Shown in pieces: positions 13,208 through 22,588 of a DNA stretch of 64,000 bases. Below the pieces are notes generated by a model that made no database searches, had not been told where the DNA came from, and worked only from the letters and a program-made list of their open reading frames with translations. The position numbers and the translations under genes are program-made. Position 1 is the first letter of the stretch, and each line of letters starts with the position of its first letter. Source of the stretch: an uncultured Bacteroidales bacterium. Its GTDB lineage: Bacteria; Bacteroidota; Bacteroidia; Bacteroidales; WCHB1-69. The DNA lies in contig CAMHNQ010000005.1 of NCBI GenBank assembly GCA_946186495.1, positions 27,703 through 91,702 of the forward strand, read 5' to 3'.

Positions 13208-15650
13208 CGGCATCCTGCTTGTCGGCAGTCTGACCGCCGCTGCCTGCGGCGAGCCCTCCCCTATCGAACCGCAATGGCACTGGTTTTTCTACACCGGACA
13301 CAACTACCCCGCCATGGAGTGGCAGCAAAAGCTTAACCTGGCGTTCCGCGAAGAGAACATCGCCTTCTGGCACAACCGCGTGAAAGAGTCGGTGACGCGC
13401 AAAGAGGTGGAGAAGGCGTTATATGACGTATATCTACTTAACGATCAAACCACTAACAAGTTCTTCCGTTATCTCTACGACCACCACGACACCGAAGCCG
13501 TCCGCTACTGGACCTTGCTGAAAACCACCGACACAGCCTACATCCATCAGGCGGTGTGGGAGCAGTCGGTCTGGTATTACAGCGAAAAGACCGGCGAGCG
13601 GTATTGGTATGACGAAGACGACCTGCCGCCATACGACCTGAGCATCTCGCAGGTGAAGGCGATGAACGAGGGTGCCATCCGCAGCTGCTCCGACCCTGAC
13701 CTCCGCAACCGTTTCCTGCTGCAGGTCATCCGTAAGTGCTTCTATGCAAATGATTATCAAGGATGTATAATTCTTTGGGAACGTTACGGGAAACAAGTGC
13801 CGGAAAGCGTGTTACGGAGACAATGCCTGAACTACTACGGCGGTGCGCTGCGGCGGGTGGACCGCGATGCGGAGGCGGCCATCGTCTATGCCAGCATCGG
13901 ATTCTACGACCCGAGGCTCCACTACGATGTGGAGGTCTTGCGGAAAATCTATGAGAAAGAGCCTGATAGCAAGGCATTTGAGTTTATGGTACAGGAGTTC
14001 GTCAACACCTACTTCGACCAATGCAGTCACGAGAGTTACGAGCCTCCCTACAGCTATAGCAACCCGCACTTCTGCCAGATTCCCGACAGACGGAAGTCGG
14101 AGGCCTTCAACGCGCTGGCGGACGAGATCCTGCGTGAAAGGAAGAACCGCAACCCAGCCCTGTGGGTCTCCGCCAAGGCCGCCCTCGCCTACATCAACGG
14201 GGAAACCGACACCGCCCTGCGGCTCATCACTGAGGCGAACAGGTTGCGGGGAAGCGACGCCGTGAAGGACAACATCCGCATGATGCGACTCGTGTTCAAC
14301 AGCACCCGCAACGACATCGACGCCGACTACGAGGCTCGTCTTCTCCCCGATCTGAAATGGTTAGTGAGCACCATCAACAAGGAGGGCGTGCCACGTTGGT
14401 GGGAGTATGACATGGGCACTGCCATTCCGGAAGACACCAACTTCACAGCCCTCCACCACATCAAGATACTGCGCCGCACCATCCTGTTAGGCGTCATCCC
14501 GCATTTCGAGCGGCGCGGGATGGCGTTCAAAAGCTTGGCCTATCTGAACCTGTACGAGGAAATCATGATGGACAACGACGACAGGAAAGAGCGGGAATTC
14601 GCCCGGAAGGGACTGCTTCGCGAGGGCCTCAACCAAGATGGATGCACCGTCTATTTCCACCCGCCGTTCTACCGGGAGGTGGTGCTTTTCGAAAGCGACT
14701 TCGATTACCTGCACGAGCACGACTACGGCACTCTTCTCGCAACGAGGAACTTCCAAGTGGCCGACTCCATCTCCTGGCGGAAGAGTTTCGACTACGGCAC
14801 TATGTTCTTCAGCTATATGGACACCACCAGCATCGCCAATGTACGGCAATACTTGCGGTTCATGCGGTCGGGCGGCAGGACGGCGGCAGAGAAATTCGTC
14901 CTGCAGCACAGCTACCGCGACCCCAGCTTCTACAACGAGCTGATTGCGACCAAACACATGCGGCTGGAACAGTATGACTCCGCATTGGTCTATCTGCGCA
15001 AGATGTCCCCCGACTTCCCGAAGAAGCAGAACATCGCCGACTATATCGGGACGAAGCACCGCAACCCGTTCGCCGAAGGCTGGATCACGCGGAAGCTGAA
15101 CAAGGCGAACTTCGGGCTGCCCTTCAACCCGGCGGCAGAATACGACCGGAACGCCGGCAAAAAGGCTTTCTGCCAGCTGATGCTGCGGTTGCGGAAAATG
15201 GCCGAGACAGACTCTTCAGCGGAAATGCGGGCCAAGGCCGCCTACGCCTATGCCGTGGGACTCTTCCGCAGCACCATCGGTAACGCCTGGGCCCTGTGCT
15301 ACTACGAGAACGGATGGAACTACAGCTACCATAACTTCGGGGAAGAATCGGATGACGACCAGTCCATCGAAGCGGATGTGCACCGGCGGGTGGACAAGTG
15401 GTTAGACAAGGCTTTACAGTATGACAGGGATGACCTCTTCACCACCAAGTGCAAGGTGCTGCACAGCCGGGAGCGGAAGGCGCTGGAGCATGAGGTTAAA
15501 AATACCGTCACGTGGGGATCGTACACGTACACTTCCACCGAGAAAGAGTTCATCCCCGAAGTGCGCGAGCTGCTCTGCGACCGCGCCAGCGATTACGACT
15601 ACAGCCCGCTTTGCACGGCGGAATGGCGGAAAAGCGTGTGGTATTATTGA
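13182..15650 (+). CDS. Large secreted protein of unknown function
   Basis: This is an 822-residue exported protein. The N-terminus MNSRLFLISGILLVGSLTAAAC is a signal peptide, possibly with a weak lipobox at Cys22. The rest is rich in aromatic and charged residues, mainly helical in appearance, with stretches that could form TPR-like helical repeats (for example AFNALADEILRERKN and YDSALVYLRKM), but no standard family was recognised. It overlaps the lipoprotein gene by 26 bp, and the two probably form a complex or act in one process. Near the end it contains the paired aromatic residues WRKSVWYY. It is followed by a heptad array and the promoter of the LytTR gene. Confidence 0.8.
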   Translation: MNSRLFLISGILLVGSLTAAACGEPSPIEPQWHWFFYTGHNYPAMEWQQKLNLAFREENIAFWHNRVKESVTRKEVEKALYDVYLLNDQTTNKFFRYLYDHHDTEAVRYWTLLKTTDTAYIHQAVWEQSVWYYSEKTGERYWYDEDDLPPYDLSISQVKAMNEGAIRSCSDPDLRNRFLLQVIRKCFYANDYQGCIILWERYGKQVPESVLRRQCLNYYGGALRRVDRDAEAAIVYASIGFYDPRLHYDVEVLRKIYEKEPDSKAFEFMVQEFVNTYFDQCSHESYEPPYSYSNPHFCQIPDRRKSEAFNALADEILRERKNRNPALWVSAKAALAYINGETDTALRLITEANRLRGSDAVKDNIRMMRLVFNSTRNDIDADYEARLLPDLKWLVSTINKEGVPRWWEYDMGTAIPEDTNFTALHHIKILRRTILLGVIPHFERRGMAFKSLAYLNLYEEIMMDNDDRKEREFARKGLLREGLNQDGCTVYFHPPFYREVVLFESDFDYLHEHDYGTLLATRNFQVADSISWRKSFDYGTMFFSYMDTTSIANVRQYLRFMRSGGRTAAEKFVLQHSYRDPSFYNELIATKHMRLEQYDSALVYLRKMSPDFPKKQNIADYIGTKHRNPFAEGWITRKLNKANFGLPFNPAAEYDRNAGKKAFCQLMLRLRKMAETDSSAEMRAKAAYAYAVGLFRSTIGNAWALCYYENGWNYSYHNFGEESDDDQSIEADVHRRVDKWLDKALQYDRDDLFTTKCKVLHSRERKALEHEVKNTVTWGSYTYTSTEKEFIPEVRELLCDRASDYDYSPLCTAEWRKSVWYY

Positions 15651-15651
15651 C

Positions 15652-15683
15652 GGTTAAGGGTTATGGTTTATGGTTTATGGTTA
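15652..15683. repeat. Heptad tandem array (GGTTAAG/GGTTATG/GTTTATG)
   Basis: About four and a half 7-bp units lie directly between the stop codon of the preceding gene and the -7 box of the LytTR gene. Confidence 0.8.
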
Positions 15684-15691
15684 AAAAAATG

Positions 15692-15699
15692 TATCTTTG
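15692..15699 (+). promoter_or_regulatory. Bacteroidota -7 box (TATCTTTG) for the LytTR gene
   Basis: TATCTTTG fits TAnnTTTG, 19 bp before the ATG at 15718. It rules out the in-frame TTG at 15697 as the start. Confidence 0.65.
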
Positions 15700-15717
15700 C
15701 GCCGAAAAATTGGAACG

Positions 15718-16089
15718 ATGTCCGACTTTCTGACCATATCCAACGCCAATGAGCTGGTCCGCATCCCGGCGGAGGGCCTGGCCTATATCGAGAGCGAGGG
15801 CAACTACTCGGACATCTTCACCTGCGACGGGGGAAAGCGCACCGTCACCGTGCAGTTAGGCATCCTCGAAGAGATGATCCACCAGCAGTTCCAAAGGCCC
15901 GACGAGTTTGCACGCATCGGCAAGAGCCTGATTGTCAACCTGAAACTCATCCACTACATCAACCCCGCAAAGAAACAGCTCATCCTGTCGGACTGCCGCA
16001 CTTTCAAATTCAGTCTGGAGGCCTCTAAAGAAGCCTTGAAAAAACTGAAGGAGTATTTCGAAAAAGAACATAACGATGAAACATTTTGA
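15718..16089 (+). CDS. Stand-alone LytTR DNA-binding regulator
   Basis: This 123-residue protein is almost entirely a LytTR domain. It has LAYIESEGNYSDIFT, the helix LGILEEMIHQQF, then FARIGKSLIVNLKLIHYI and the C-terminal strands ILSDCRTFKFSLEASKEALKKL without their linkers. It has no receiver domain, so it is not a classical response regulator; its activity is probably set by its partner. The gene end overlaps the next gene (membrane protein) by 14 bp. LytTR genes paired with a membrane protein gene often form regulator and anti-regulator systems, which makes the neighbour a candidate controller. It is the likely binder of the direct repeat at 12088-12118. Confidence 0.88.
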   Translation: MSDFLTISNANELVRIPAEGLAYIESEGNYSDIFTCDGGKRTVTVQLGILEEMIHQQFQRPDEFARIGKSLIVNLKLIHYINPAKKQLILSDCRTFKFSLEASKEALKKLKEYFEKEHNDETF

Positions 16090-16951
16090 CGATATAGACG
16101 ACGATGAAATCCGAATCATCGGGAACGAGAAACAGACAGTGCCGGCACCGCGCAAGCCATTCTGGCAACGATGGTGGGTGTGGGCGGTCTGCGCAGCTGT
16201 CTGGCTGTTCCTTGCCCTCGTCATCATTTTTGTGACGAAAGGCGGCAGCCGGCCCAAACGCCCTGCCGCTGGACAGGCTCTTGAATCCGAAACTGTTGCC
16301 GTCCCCCCGACGGTCTCGAAGACCGGAAGCGCCGTCGTGCTCGTCCGCGACACGACCGTCAACGATGTGCCGCTGCGTCTCCGCACGCCCGTGAACGCCC
16401 TGCCCGAACTCATTGTCGGCATCCCCGACAGCACCGACGGAAGCCTACTCCTCACTTTCCAGGCCGCCGACATCCGCGCCGACAACCACGGGATTGTGGG
16501 GGCTTTCGTATGCAAGGGGGAGTTGCTGTCGCGCGGCGTCGCCAAAAAGGGGTTTTGCGCCATACTGGACGACAACATCCAACTCGGCATGGCGGAAAGC
16601 ACCCCGTTGTTCGAGGAAGCCATCAACAAGGAGGGTTACTTCTTCCGCCAGTACCCGTTGGTGGAAAACGGCCAGATGGTGGAGAACAAGCCCAAGGGGA
16701 AAGCCCTCCGGCATGCCCTCTGCGAACTGGAAGGCCGGATCACGGTGATCAGCAGCCTTGACAAAGAGTCGTTCCACGACTTCGCGCAGGCATTGGAGGA
16801 TCTCGGCGTGGAGAACGCCCTCGCACTCACCGGTGGTGACGCTTATGGATTCCTTCGCGATGACAACAGCGGTCTCCAGTCCTGGGGTAACGTTCGCGTA
16901 TGGGGAAATGCCCCTAACGTGAACTTCATTGCATGGCGAAGGGCGAAGTAG
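16076..16951 (+). CDS. Membrane-anchored NAGPA-like (phosphodiester glycosidase family) protein
   Basis: This is a 291-residue protein with an acidic cytosolic N-terminus (about 33 residues), one membrane helix (about 34-54, WVWAVCAAVWLFLALVIIFV) and an external domain. That domain resembles the phosphodiester glycosidase/NAGPA family (PF09992). Supporting segments are GAFVCKGELLSRGVAKKGFCA, read in two parts GAFVCKGELL and GVAKKGFCAIL, then FFRQYPLVENGQMVENKPKG, ALTGGDAYGFLRD and NVNFIAWR. The family is assigned from memory of such patterns. It overlaps the LytTR gene by 14 bp, so the two are translated together. It may be an enzyme acting on a surface glycan or a sensor for the LytTR protein; the sequence does not decide. 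Confidence 0.68.
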   Translation: MKHFDDIDDDEIRIIGNEKQTVPAPRKPFWQRWWVWAVCAAVWLFLALVIIFVTKGGSRPKRPAAGQALESETVAVPPTVSKTGSAVVLVRDTTVNDVPLRLRTPVNALPELIVGIPDSTDGSLLLTFQAADIRADNHGIVGAFVCKGELLSRGVAKKGFCAILDDNIQLGMAESTPLFEEAINKEGYFFRQYPLVENGQMVENKPKGKALRHALCELEGRITVISSLDKESFHDFAQALEDLGVENALALTGGDAYGFLRDDNSGLQSWGNVRVWGNAPNVNFIAWRRAK

Positions 16952-16995
16952 GGATGCGCATGGCATTTCCGACGGAAACGCAAAATTGCACAACC

Positions 16996-18135
16996 CTATC
17001 TCATGTACTCACGCATATCCAGACTCATGATCGGATCGAAAGCGCTCTCATTGGAAGTCTCAGTCCTGAGGAAGACGGTCGCCGCCACCCCGGAGGTTCT
17101 GTCGGGCACGACACGCACATCGATGACATCGTGGAAATCGGCACGGAATTTCGCCTCGTCAAAGGCCATTTCCTCACAACCAGCAGGCAGGTCAAGCACC
17201 GTGAAAGCATACGTAAGCGTCTCTTTTTCCTTCCACATCTCCTCTTTAGAGACATGCGTCCCGCGCAGATAGGAGAGCATCGGGTGACAGCCGCTGATGA
17301 ACACTTGCAACTCATTCAGGCAGAAGCCAGTGAAACGCAACGGATTAATCTCTATCGGCACCGCCTTTTTGCCATCATAACGGAACTCTATGTGCATGGG
17401 GAAGTTACGGAGATGCAACGTGCGGTTGAGGTTCGTCAGAAACTGGGTGAACGACTCCTCATAACGGTCGAACAGCGTCCGGCTCGTCATATACAGGCGG
17501 TCGGAGGTGTCTGACTCGTCGATGAACTTGTGGTGGAAGATGTTCAGAATCACCGGAGTCTCATTTTCGTCGTAGTAGGTGTCGACGGCAAATTCTTCGC
17601 CATGGATATACTCCTCGATGAGGAAACGGCTACGGCCGACCACAAACTCAGGGAAATCGGCCTTGGCGTTGGCAAAGTCGCGCAACAACGCCTCCACTGC
17701 GCGATGATAATCCTCCGGAGTGCGCACCACAAAGACGCCTTTGCTCAAAAAGCCGACGGAGGGCTTGATGACACAAGGGAACACGAGAGCATTTGTGTCA
17801 AGATTTTCCAGCTCTTTGATTCCCACCTCTTTGAAGAAAAAATCAGGATAGATGTCCCGGCAAATGCCCCTGAATGCGGACTTGTCTTTCACCAAAGAGA
17901 TACTGTCCAAAAAGGGTTTGTCCGTGATATGTTCGTAAATCCATCCGAGAGCATTCTCGGAGACGGTATATAGTTTCCCAACCTCATTGTACATATCACT
18001 GAATGCTTCATCATCCAAGATATTACCGGACGGGACGCGCAATGCGGACATCTCATTACGCAGCACTGGCAGGTTGTTTTTCATTATCGTTTCAACCATC
18101 ATGTCAGATGCAAAGGGTCTTTCCAATATAACCAT
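16996..18135 (-). CDS. ATP-grasp family ligase
   Basis: This is a 379-residue cytoplasmic ATP-grasp enzyme, a family that joins a carboxylate to an amine or thiol using ATP through an acylphosphate. The fold is shown by CVIKPSVGFLSKGVFVV (phosphate-binding loop), FLIEEYIHGEEFAVDTYYD and HIEFRYDGKKAVPIEINPLR cut here at the metal-binding Glu and Asn. The substrate cannot be told; relatives include carbamoyl-phosphate-synthase-like and peptide ligases. The start at 18135 (MVILERPF) was chosen over an ATG at 18171 because the latter overlaps the terminator 18171-18202. It is convergent with the NAGPA-like gene and downstream of rplQ, with a terminator between. Confidence 0.82.
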   Translation of the reverse strand: MVILERPFASDMMVETIMKNNLPVLRNEMSALRVPSGNILDDEAFSDMYNEVGKLYTVSENALGWIYEHITDKPFLDSISLVKDKSAFRGICRDIYPDFFFKEVGIKELENLDTNALVFPCVIKPSVGFLSKGVFVVRTPEDYHRAVEALLRDFANAKADFPEFVVGRSRFLIEEYIHGEEFAVDTYYDENETPVILNIFHHKFIDESDTSDRLYMTSRTLFDRYEESFTQFLTNLNRTLHLRNFPMHIEFRYDGKKAVPIEINPLRFTGFCLNELQVFISGCHPMLSYLRGTHVSKEEMWKEKETLTYAFTVLDLPAGCEEMAFDEAKFRADFHDVIDVRVVPDRTSGVAATVFLRTETSNESAFDPIMSLDMREYMR

Positions 18136-18170
18136 AATTCCAAATAATCGTTTATTAAAAATTCCACACA

Positions 18171-18202
18171 AAAAAAGCGATGTCTTCAGAACACCGCTTT
18201 TT
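18171..18202. terminator. Bidirectional intrinsic terminator after rplQ
   Basis: The arms AAAAAGCGATGT and ACACCGCTTTTT pair with one mismatch around a short loop, with A and T runs at the two ends. It sits 20 bp past the rplQ stop and ends the ribosomal operon. Confidence 0.85.
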
Positions 18203-18222
18203 CAACATATTAACTACCATTA

Positions 18223-18714
18223 TTACTCAGCGGCAGGAGCTTCAACTTCTGCTGCCTGGGTCCCTTCTGCGACGTTTTCAGCGGGAGCAGCGGTTTTTTT
18301 GCTGCTACGGCGCGTGCGGGTAGATTTCTTCTTGGTTTTCTCCACCGTGTAGGTTTCATTGAAATCCACAAACTCGATGATGCACATTTCGGCGTTGTCA
18401 CCCTTGCGGAATCCGGTCTTCAGGATGCGGGTATAACCGCCGGGACGGTCCATGATTCTGGGGGAGATTTCACGGAACAGCTCAGTCACAGCATACTTGT
18501 TCTGCAATTCAGAGAAAACCATACGACGTGAGTGGGTCGTGTCTTCCTTTGAGCGGGTCACGATGGGTTCCACGTATGTTCTCAACGCCTTTGCCTTAGC
18601 CAAAGTAGTGCTGATTCTCTTATGCATAATCAGAGAGGTTGCCATATTGGACATCATGGCCTTTCTGTGTGCATCTTTTCTTCCTAAATGGTTAATTTTC
18701 TTAGCGTGTCTCAT
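18223..18714 (-). CDS. rplQ: 50S ribosomal protein L17
   Basis: This is ribosomal protein L17, located near the peptide exit tunnel. The N-terminus [20 protein letters not shown] and the conserved LITHKRI-type segment (here [18 protein letters not shown]) are diagnostic. Length is 163 aa, longer than the about 120 residues of E. coli because of a Lys/Ala/Glu-rich tail, as is common in Bacteroidota. It starts 4 bp after rpoA ends and is the last gene of the cluster. Confidence 0.98.
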   Translation of the reverse strand: MRHAKKINHLGRKDAHRKAMMSNMATSLIMHKRISTTLAKAKALRTYVEPIVTRSKEDTTHSRRMVFSELQNKYAVTELFREISPRIMDRPGGYTRILKTGFRKGDNAEMCIIEFVDFNETYTVEKTKKKSTRTRRSSKKTAAPAENVAEGTQAAEVEAPAAE

Positions 18715-18718
18715 TGTT

Positions 18719-19714
18719 CTATTCGTTATCTATATTATACTTTTCTACATTCATACCAAATTCCAGACCTTTGTTGTGCACCAGCTCCTCGAGTTCGGCA
18801 AGTGACTTTTTGCCGAAGTTACGGAACTTGAGCAGGTCAGCCTTATGGAACGCCACCAAGTCTCCCAATGTCTCAAGTTCTGCGGACTTCAGGCAGTTGA
18901 GGGCTCTGACGGAGAGATCCATGTCTATCAGCTTGGCTTGCAGAATCTGACGGATGTTTTTCTCATTATCCTCGGAGACCTCAGGGCTTTCGCTCTGTTC
19001 GGTGGCATCGAGGGATATGTTCTCGTCAGAGAGCAGTGCAAAGTGCTGGATAAGGATCTTGGCAGCCTCTTGGATGGCATCTTTAGGATGGATGGATCCG
19101 TCCGTCTCGATTTCCAGAATCAGCTTCTCAAAGTCGGTTTTCTGTTCCACACGATAGGGTTCGATAGTGTATTTCACGTTTCGAATCGGCGTATGGGTGG
19201 AGTCAACGGCAATCACGTCAATGCCATCATGCATCTGGCGGTTGTCTTCCACAGGAACATAGCCGCGGCCTTTGTCGATGGTGATTTCCATATTCAGGCG
19301 GACGGTGGGCTCCATGCGGCAAATCAACAGGTCGGGATTCTGCACTTGGAAGTAGTTGAGGTAGCGGTTCATGTCGCCTGCGGTGAACGTGTCCTGGCCG
19401 CTGATGACGATGGAGACCTTCTCGGAGGAGTAACCTTCTACTTTGTTCTTGAGACGAACCTGTTTGAGGTTCAGCACAATATCCAGCACATCCTCCATCA
19501 CTCCGGGAATTGAGGAGAATTCCTGGGAGACTCCCTCGATTTTCACGGACGTGATGGCATAGCCTTCCAATGAAGAGAGCAACACGCGGCGCAGTGCATT
19601 GCCTACGGTGACACCGAAGCCCTGTTGCAGCGGACGAAATTCAAATATGCCATGAAATTCGTCGGCCTCATTCATGATGACCTTATCGGGTTTTTGAAAT
19701 GTTAATATTGCCAT
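18719..19714 (-). CDS. rpoA: DNA-directed RNA polymerase alpha subunit
   Basis: This is the alpha subunit of RNA polymerase, which nucleates core assembly and contacts regulators through its C-terminal domain. It has the N-terminal assembly domain (for example [20 protein letters not shown] and [18 protein letters not shown]) and the C-terminal helix-hairpin-helix domain ([34 protein letters not shown]). Length is 331 aa. It lies between rpsD and rplQ as in other bacteria. A 122-bp spacer with heptad repeats separates it from rpsD. Confidence 0.98.
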   Translation of the reverse strand: MAILTFQKPDKVIMNEADEFHGIFEFRPLQQGFGVTVGNALRRVLLSSLEGYAITSVKIEGVSQEFSSIPGVMEDVLDIVLNLKQVRLKNKVEGYSSEKVSIVISGQDTFTAGDMNRYLNYFQVQNPDLLICRMEPTVRLNMEITIDKGRGYVPVEDNRQMHDGIDVIAVDSTHTPIRNVKYTIEPYRVEQKTDFEKLILEIETDGSIHPKDAIQEAAKILIQHFALLSDENISLDATEQSESPEVSEDNEKNIRQILQAKLIDMDLSVRALNCLKSAELETLGDLVAFHKADLLKFRNFGKKSLAELEELVHNKGLEFGMNVEKYNIDNE

Positions 19715-19728
19715 TTTTGTCTGTTTTT

Positions 19729-19777
19729 TGTGATTTGTGAACTGTGATGTGTGATTTGTGAACTGTGAACTGTGAAC
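19729..19777. repeat. Heptad tandem array TGTGAAC/TGTGATT x7
   Basis: Seven exact 7-bp units (TGTGATT, TGTGAAC, TGTGATG, TGTGATT, TGTGAAC three times) fill the gap between rpsD and rpoA, inside the ribosomal operon, and would be present in the mRNA. Confidence 0.92.
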
Positions 19778-19836
19778 TGAAATTCTTTAGGGAACGGTTC
19801 TCAAATCACGTATCACCAACCACTAATCACTGATTA

Positions 19837-20442
19837 CTACTTAGAATACAACTCAACGATGGCCTGTTCGTTGATGGTCTCGGGAATCTCCTCTCTCTGG
19901 GGATATTGCATGAACTTGCCGACTTTGAGGTTGCCGTCCCACTCCAGCCAGGCATAGTTCATTGCCTTGCCGCTGAGGGAGTTCTCAATAACCTCGAGGG
20001 ATTTGGAGCGTTCGCGGACTTCCACGATGTCGCCGGGCCTCAGCAGCATTGAGGGGATGTTGCAGATGATGCCGTTGACCGTGATGTGGCGGTGGGTGAC
20101 AAGCTGACGGGCGGCGTTGCGTGTCCGGGCGATGCCGAGGCGGTACACCACATTGTCGAGGCGTGACTCGATGAGTTGCATCAGGTTCTGGCCGGTGATG
20201 CCCTTCATGCGGGATGCCTGGTGGAACAGTTTACGGAACTGACGTTCCAGGATACCGTAGGTGTATTTGGCTTTCTGTTTCTCCTGCAGCTGCATGCCGT
20301 ACTCAGAGAGTTTCGTGCGTCTGCGAGACTGACCATGCTGACCCGGGGCATAGTTCTTTCTCTCGAAATATTTGTCGGGACCGTAGATGGGTTCCTTGAA
20401 TTTTCTTGCGATTTTCGTTTTGGGTCCTGTATATCTTGCCAT
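19837..20442 (-). CDS. rpsD: 30S ribosomal protein S4
   Basis: This is S4, a primary 16S rRNA-binding protein and, in many bacteria, a translational repressor of this operon. It begins [18 protein letters not shown] and contains the S4 RNA-binding domain ([30 protein letters not shown]). Length is 201 aa, typical. It is followed by rpoA after the heptad spacer. Confidence 0.98.
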   Translation of the reverse strand: MARYTGPKTKIARKFKEPIYGPDKYFERKNYAPGQHGQSRRRTKLSEYGMQLQEKQKAKYTYGILERQFRKLFHQASRMKGITGQNLMQLIESRLDNVVYRLGIARTRNAARQLVTHRHITVNGIICNIPSMLLRPGDIVEVRERSKSLEVIENSLSGKAMNYAWLEWDGNLKVGKFMQYPQREEIPETINEQAIVELYSK

Positions 20443-20472
20443 AATCTATGTTTTTTCGATGATGAATAATAA

Positions 20473-20862
20473 TTATACTCTTCTGTGTTTCGGAGGACGA
20501 CAGCCGTTGTGAGGCAGCGGGGTGACATCCGTGATCTCCTCAACGATTATACCCGTGGTGTTGATGGAGCGGATTGCAGACTCGCGGCCTTGTCCCGGAC
20601 CTTTAACGTAAACCTTCACTCTGCGCAAACCCAAGTCGTAGGCCACTTTCGCGCAGTCTTGAGCCACCATCTGGGCTGCATAGGGCGTGTTTTTCTTGGA
20701 ACCTCTGTATCCCATCTTGCCGGCGGATGACCAGGAGATGACCTGGCCGTCGTTGTTGGTGAGGGAAACGATCACGTTGTTGAAAGAAGCATAGATAAAC
20801 GCCTTACCTGAAGCCTCGATTCTAACGACTCTCTTCTTCGTTGTTTTTGTATTTTTTGCCAT
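20473..20862 (-). CDS. rpsK: 30S ribosomal protein S11
   Basis: This is S11 of the ribosomal platform. Diagnostic segments are [33 protein letters not shown] and the C-terminal [17 protein letters not shown]. Length is 129 aa. It lies 30 bp upstream of rpsD and 29 bp downstream of rpsM. Confidence 0.98.
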   Translation of the reverse strand: MAKNTKTTKKRVVRIEASGKAFIYASFNNVIVSLTNNDGQVISWSSAGKMGYRGSKKNTPYAAQMVAQDCAKVAYDLGLRRVKVYVKGPGQGRESAIRSINTTGIIVEEITDVTPLPHNGCRPPKHRRV

Positions 20863-20891
20863 ACTGATATTATTCTATCCGTGATTAATAA

Positions 20892-21266
20892 CTACTTGGT
20901 CGCTTTCTTCTTGTTGGCGACAGTTTTCTTACGGCCCTTACGCGTACGGGCGTTGTTCTTGGTGCTCTGGCCGCGGACCGGCAAACCCAAACGGTGACGA
21001 ATGCCTCTGTAGCAACCGATATCCATCAATCGTTTGATGTTCATCTGCTCCTCGGATCTGAGCGGACCTTCCACTTTCAACTCATTCACTAATCCACGAA
21101 TCATTGCCAACTCATCGTCGTTCCATTCATTTACCTTTTTATCCCAGCTGATGCCGGCTTTGCTCAGAATCTTCTGCGCAGTGCTTCTGCCGATTCCGTA
21201 AATATAGGTCAAGCCGATTTCACCGTGTTTGTTCTTAGGTAAATCAATACCTGCAATTCTTGCCAT
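20892..21266 (-). CDS. rpsM: 30S ribosomal protein S13
   Basis: This is S13, at the head of the 30S subunit near the P-site tRNA. It begins [20 protein letters not shown] and includes [14 protein letters not shown] and [20 protein letters not shown]. Length is 124 aa with a lysine-rich tail. It lies downstream of rpmJ and upstream of rpsK. Confidence 0.98.
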   Translation of the reverse strand: MARIAGIDLPKNKHGEIGLTYIYGIGRSTAQKILSKAGISWDKKVNEWNDDELAMIRGLVNELKVEGPLRSEEQMNIKRLMDIGCYRGIRHRLGLPVRGQSTKNNARTRKGRKKTVANKKKATK

Positions 21267-21312
21267 ATTACTTTAATGTTTTTTTATGATGATTAATTAT
21301 TTGAACTCTTTA

Positions 21313-21429
21313 TTAACCCTGACGCTGTTTGAATTTCGGGTTCTTCTTGTTTATCACATACACCACACCATGACGTCTTACCACGATGCAATCTTCTGAT
21401 CTTTTCTTTACAGATGCTCTTACTTTCAT
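21313..21429 (-). CDS. rpmJ: 50S ribosomal protein L36
   Basis: This small gene of 38 codons plus stop starts at the ATG at 21429. The product starts [14 protein letters not shown] and ends [13 protein letters not shown], which is L36. Only one Cys is present, so it is the zinc-free form. The gene lies between infA and rpsM, its usual place. Confidence 0.95.
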   Translation of the reverse strand: MKVRASVKKRSEDCIVVRRHGVVYVINKKNPKFKQRQG

Positions 21430-21526
21430 TTTATTGTTCTTTTTATTATTAATATTCTACTTTTTACTTTAACGGGATTCTTCAACTCCCGACCTGTGGG
21501 GAACTTTGTCGTGACAAACGTGGGTT

Positions 21527-21748
21527 CTACACTTTGTGGCGGTAGGTTATCCTCCCTTTGGTCAAGTCATACGGAGACATTGCCACCTGCACCCTGTCGC
21601 CAGGGATTATCTTGATGTAATGCATCCGCATTTTGCCGGAAAGATGGGCCATGATCACGTGGCCGCTTTCCAAACGGACCCGATATTGGCCGTTGCCCAG
21701 GGCTTCTATCACCTCGCCGTCGATGTCAACTGCTGCTTGTTTTGCCAT
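21527..21748 (-). CDS. infA: Translation initiation factor IF-1
   Basis: This is IF-1, which occupies the A site during initiation. It is a single S1-like OB fold with [20 protein letters not shown] and [18 protein letters not shown]. Length is 73 aa. It lies 12 bp after map and 97 bp before rpmJ. Confidence 0.98.
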   Translation of the reverse strand: MAKQAAVDIDGEVIEALGNGQYRVRLESGHVIMAHLSGKMRMHYIKIIPGDRVQVAMSPYDLTKGRITYRHKV

Positions 21749-21760
21749 ATCTCTTATTTT

Positions 21761-22564
21761 TTAATACAATTCTTCAGTTCCAATCACTTCAGCCAACAGT
21801 TTGTATGACGAGATGACTTCCGTGCCGTGATCGGTGATGATCAGCTGGTGCTCGAAGTGAGCCGACTTCTTGTGGTCGCGCGTGCGGATTGTCCATCCGT
21901 CATTCTCCATCAAGATCTTATGGCTGCCCAGGTTGATCATGGGCTCGATGCAGATGCACATGCCCGGCTCGATCTTCATGCCCTGGCCCTTTATCCCGTA
22001 GTTGGGGATGTCGGGGCGCTCATGCATGTCCTTGCCAATGCCATGCCCGCAGAGTTCCCTGACCACGCCATAGCCGAACTGTTTGACATATTGTTCAACG
22101 GTGTAGCCAATATCCCCGATCGTGTTGCCTGCCTTGGCCACCTCAATGGCTTTGAGGAGGGACTCCTTGGTGCGTTTGCACAGCAGGTGGTCCTCGCGGG
22201 AGACCTCACCGACCTCGAAAGTGTAGCAGAAGTCCCCGTGATAGCCGTCGAGCAGGGCGCCGCAGTCAACCGAGATGATATCCCCGTCGCGGAGGTAGGT
22301 GTTCGGGTACGGTATCCCGTGCACCACCACGTCGTTCACGGACAGGCAGAGCGAAGCCGGATAGCCTTCATAGCCTTTGAAGGAGGGTACCGCATGATGG
22401 TCGCGGATACACTGTTCGCCGACCTGGTCGAGATAGGTGAGCGGCACACCAGGCTTGATGCACTTGGCCACTTCGGCCAGGGTCACCGCCACCACGTTCG
22501 CGCTTGCCTTGAGTTTCTCGAACTCGGCTTCCGACTTGTATTTCACTCTTCTGAACATCGTCAT
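21761..22564 (-). CDS. map: Type I methionine aminopeptidase
   Basis: This enzyme removes the initiator methionine from new proteins. The metal ligands are visible in VDCGALLDGYHGDFCYTF (two Asp), CGHGIGKDMHE (His), and CICIEPMINLG (Glu), with a final Glu near HGTEVIS. Length is 267 aa, typical of type I enzymes. The start may be the ATG at 22564 (MTMFRRVKYK) or at 22558 (MFRRVKYK). It lies 24 bp downstream of secY. Confidence 0.97.
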   Translation of the reverse strand: MTMFRRVKYKSEAEFEKLKASANVVAVTLAEVAKCIKPGVPLTYLDQVGEQCIRDHHAVPSFKGYEGYPASLCLSVNDVVVHGIPYPNTYLRDGDIISVDCGALLDGYHGDFCYTFEVGEVSREDHLLCKRTKESLLKAIEVAKAGNTIGDIGYTVEQYVKQFGYGVVRELCGHGIGKDMHERPDIPNYGIKGQGMKIEPGMCICIEPMINLGSHKILMENDGWTIRTRDHKKSAHFEHQLIITDHGTEVISSYKLLAEVIGTEELY

Positions 22565-22588
22565 ATTCTCTGATCCTTCCGGTTTGGA

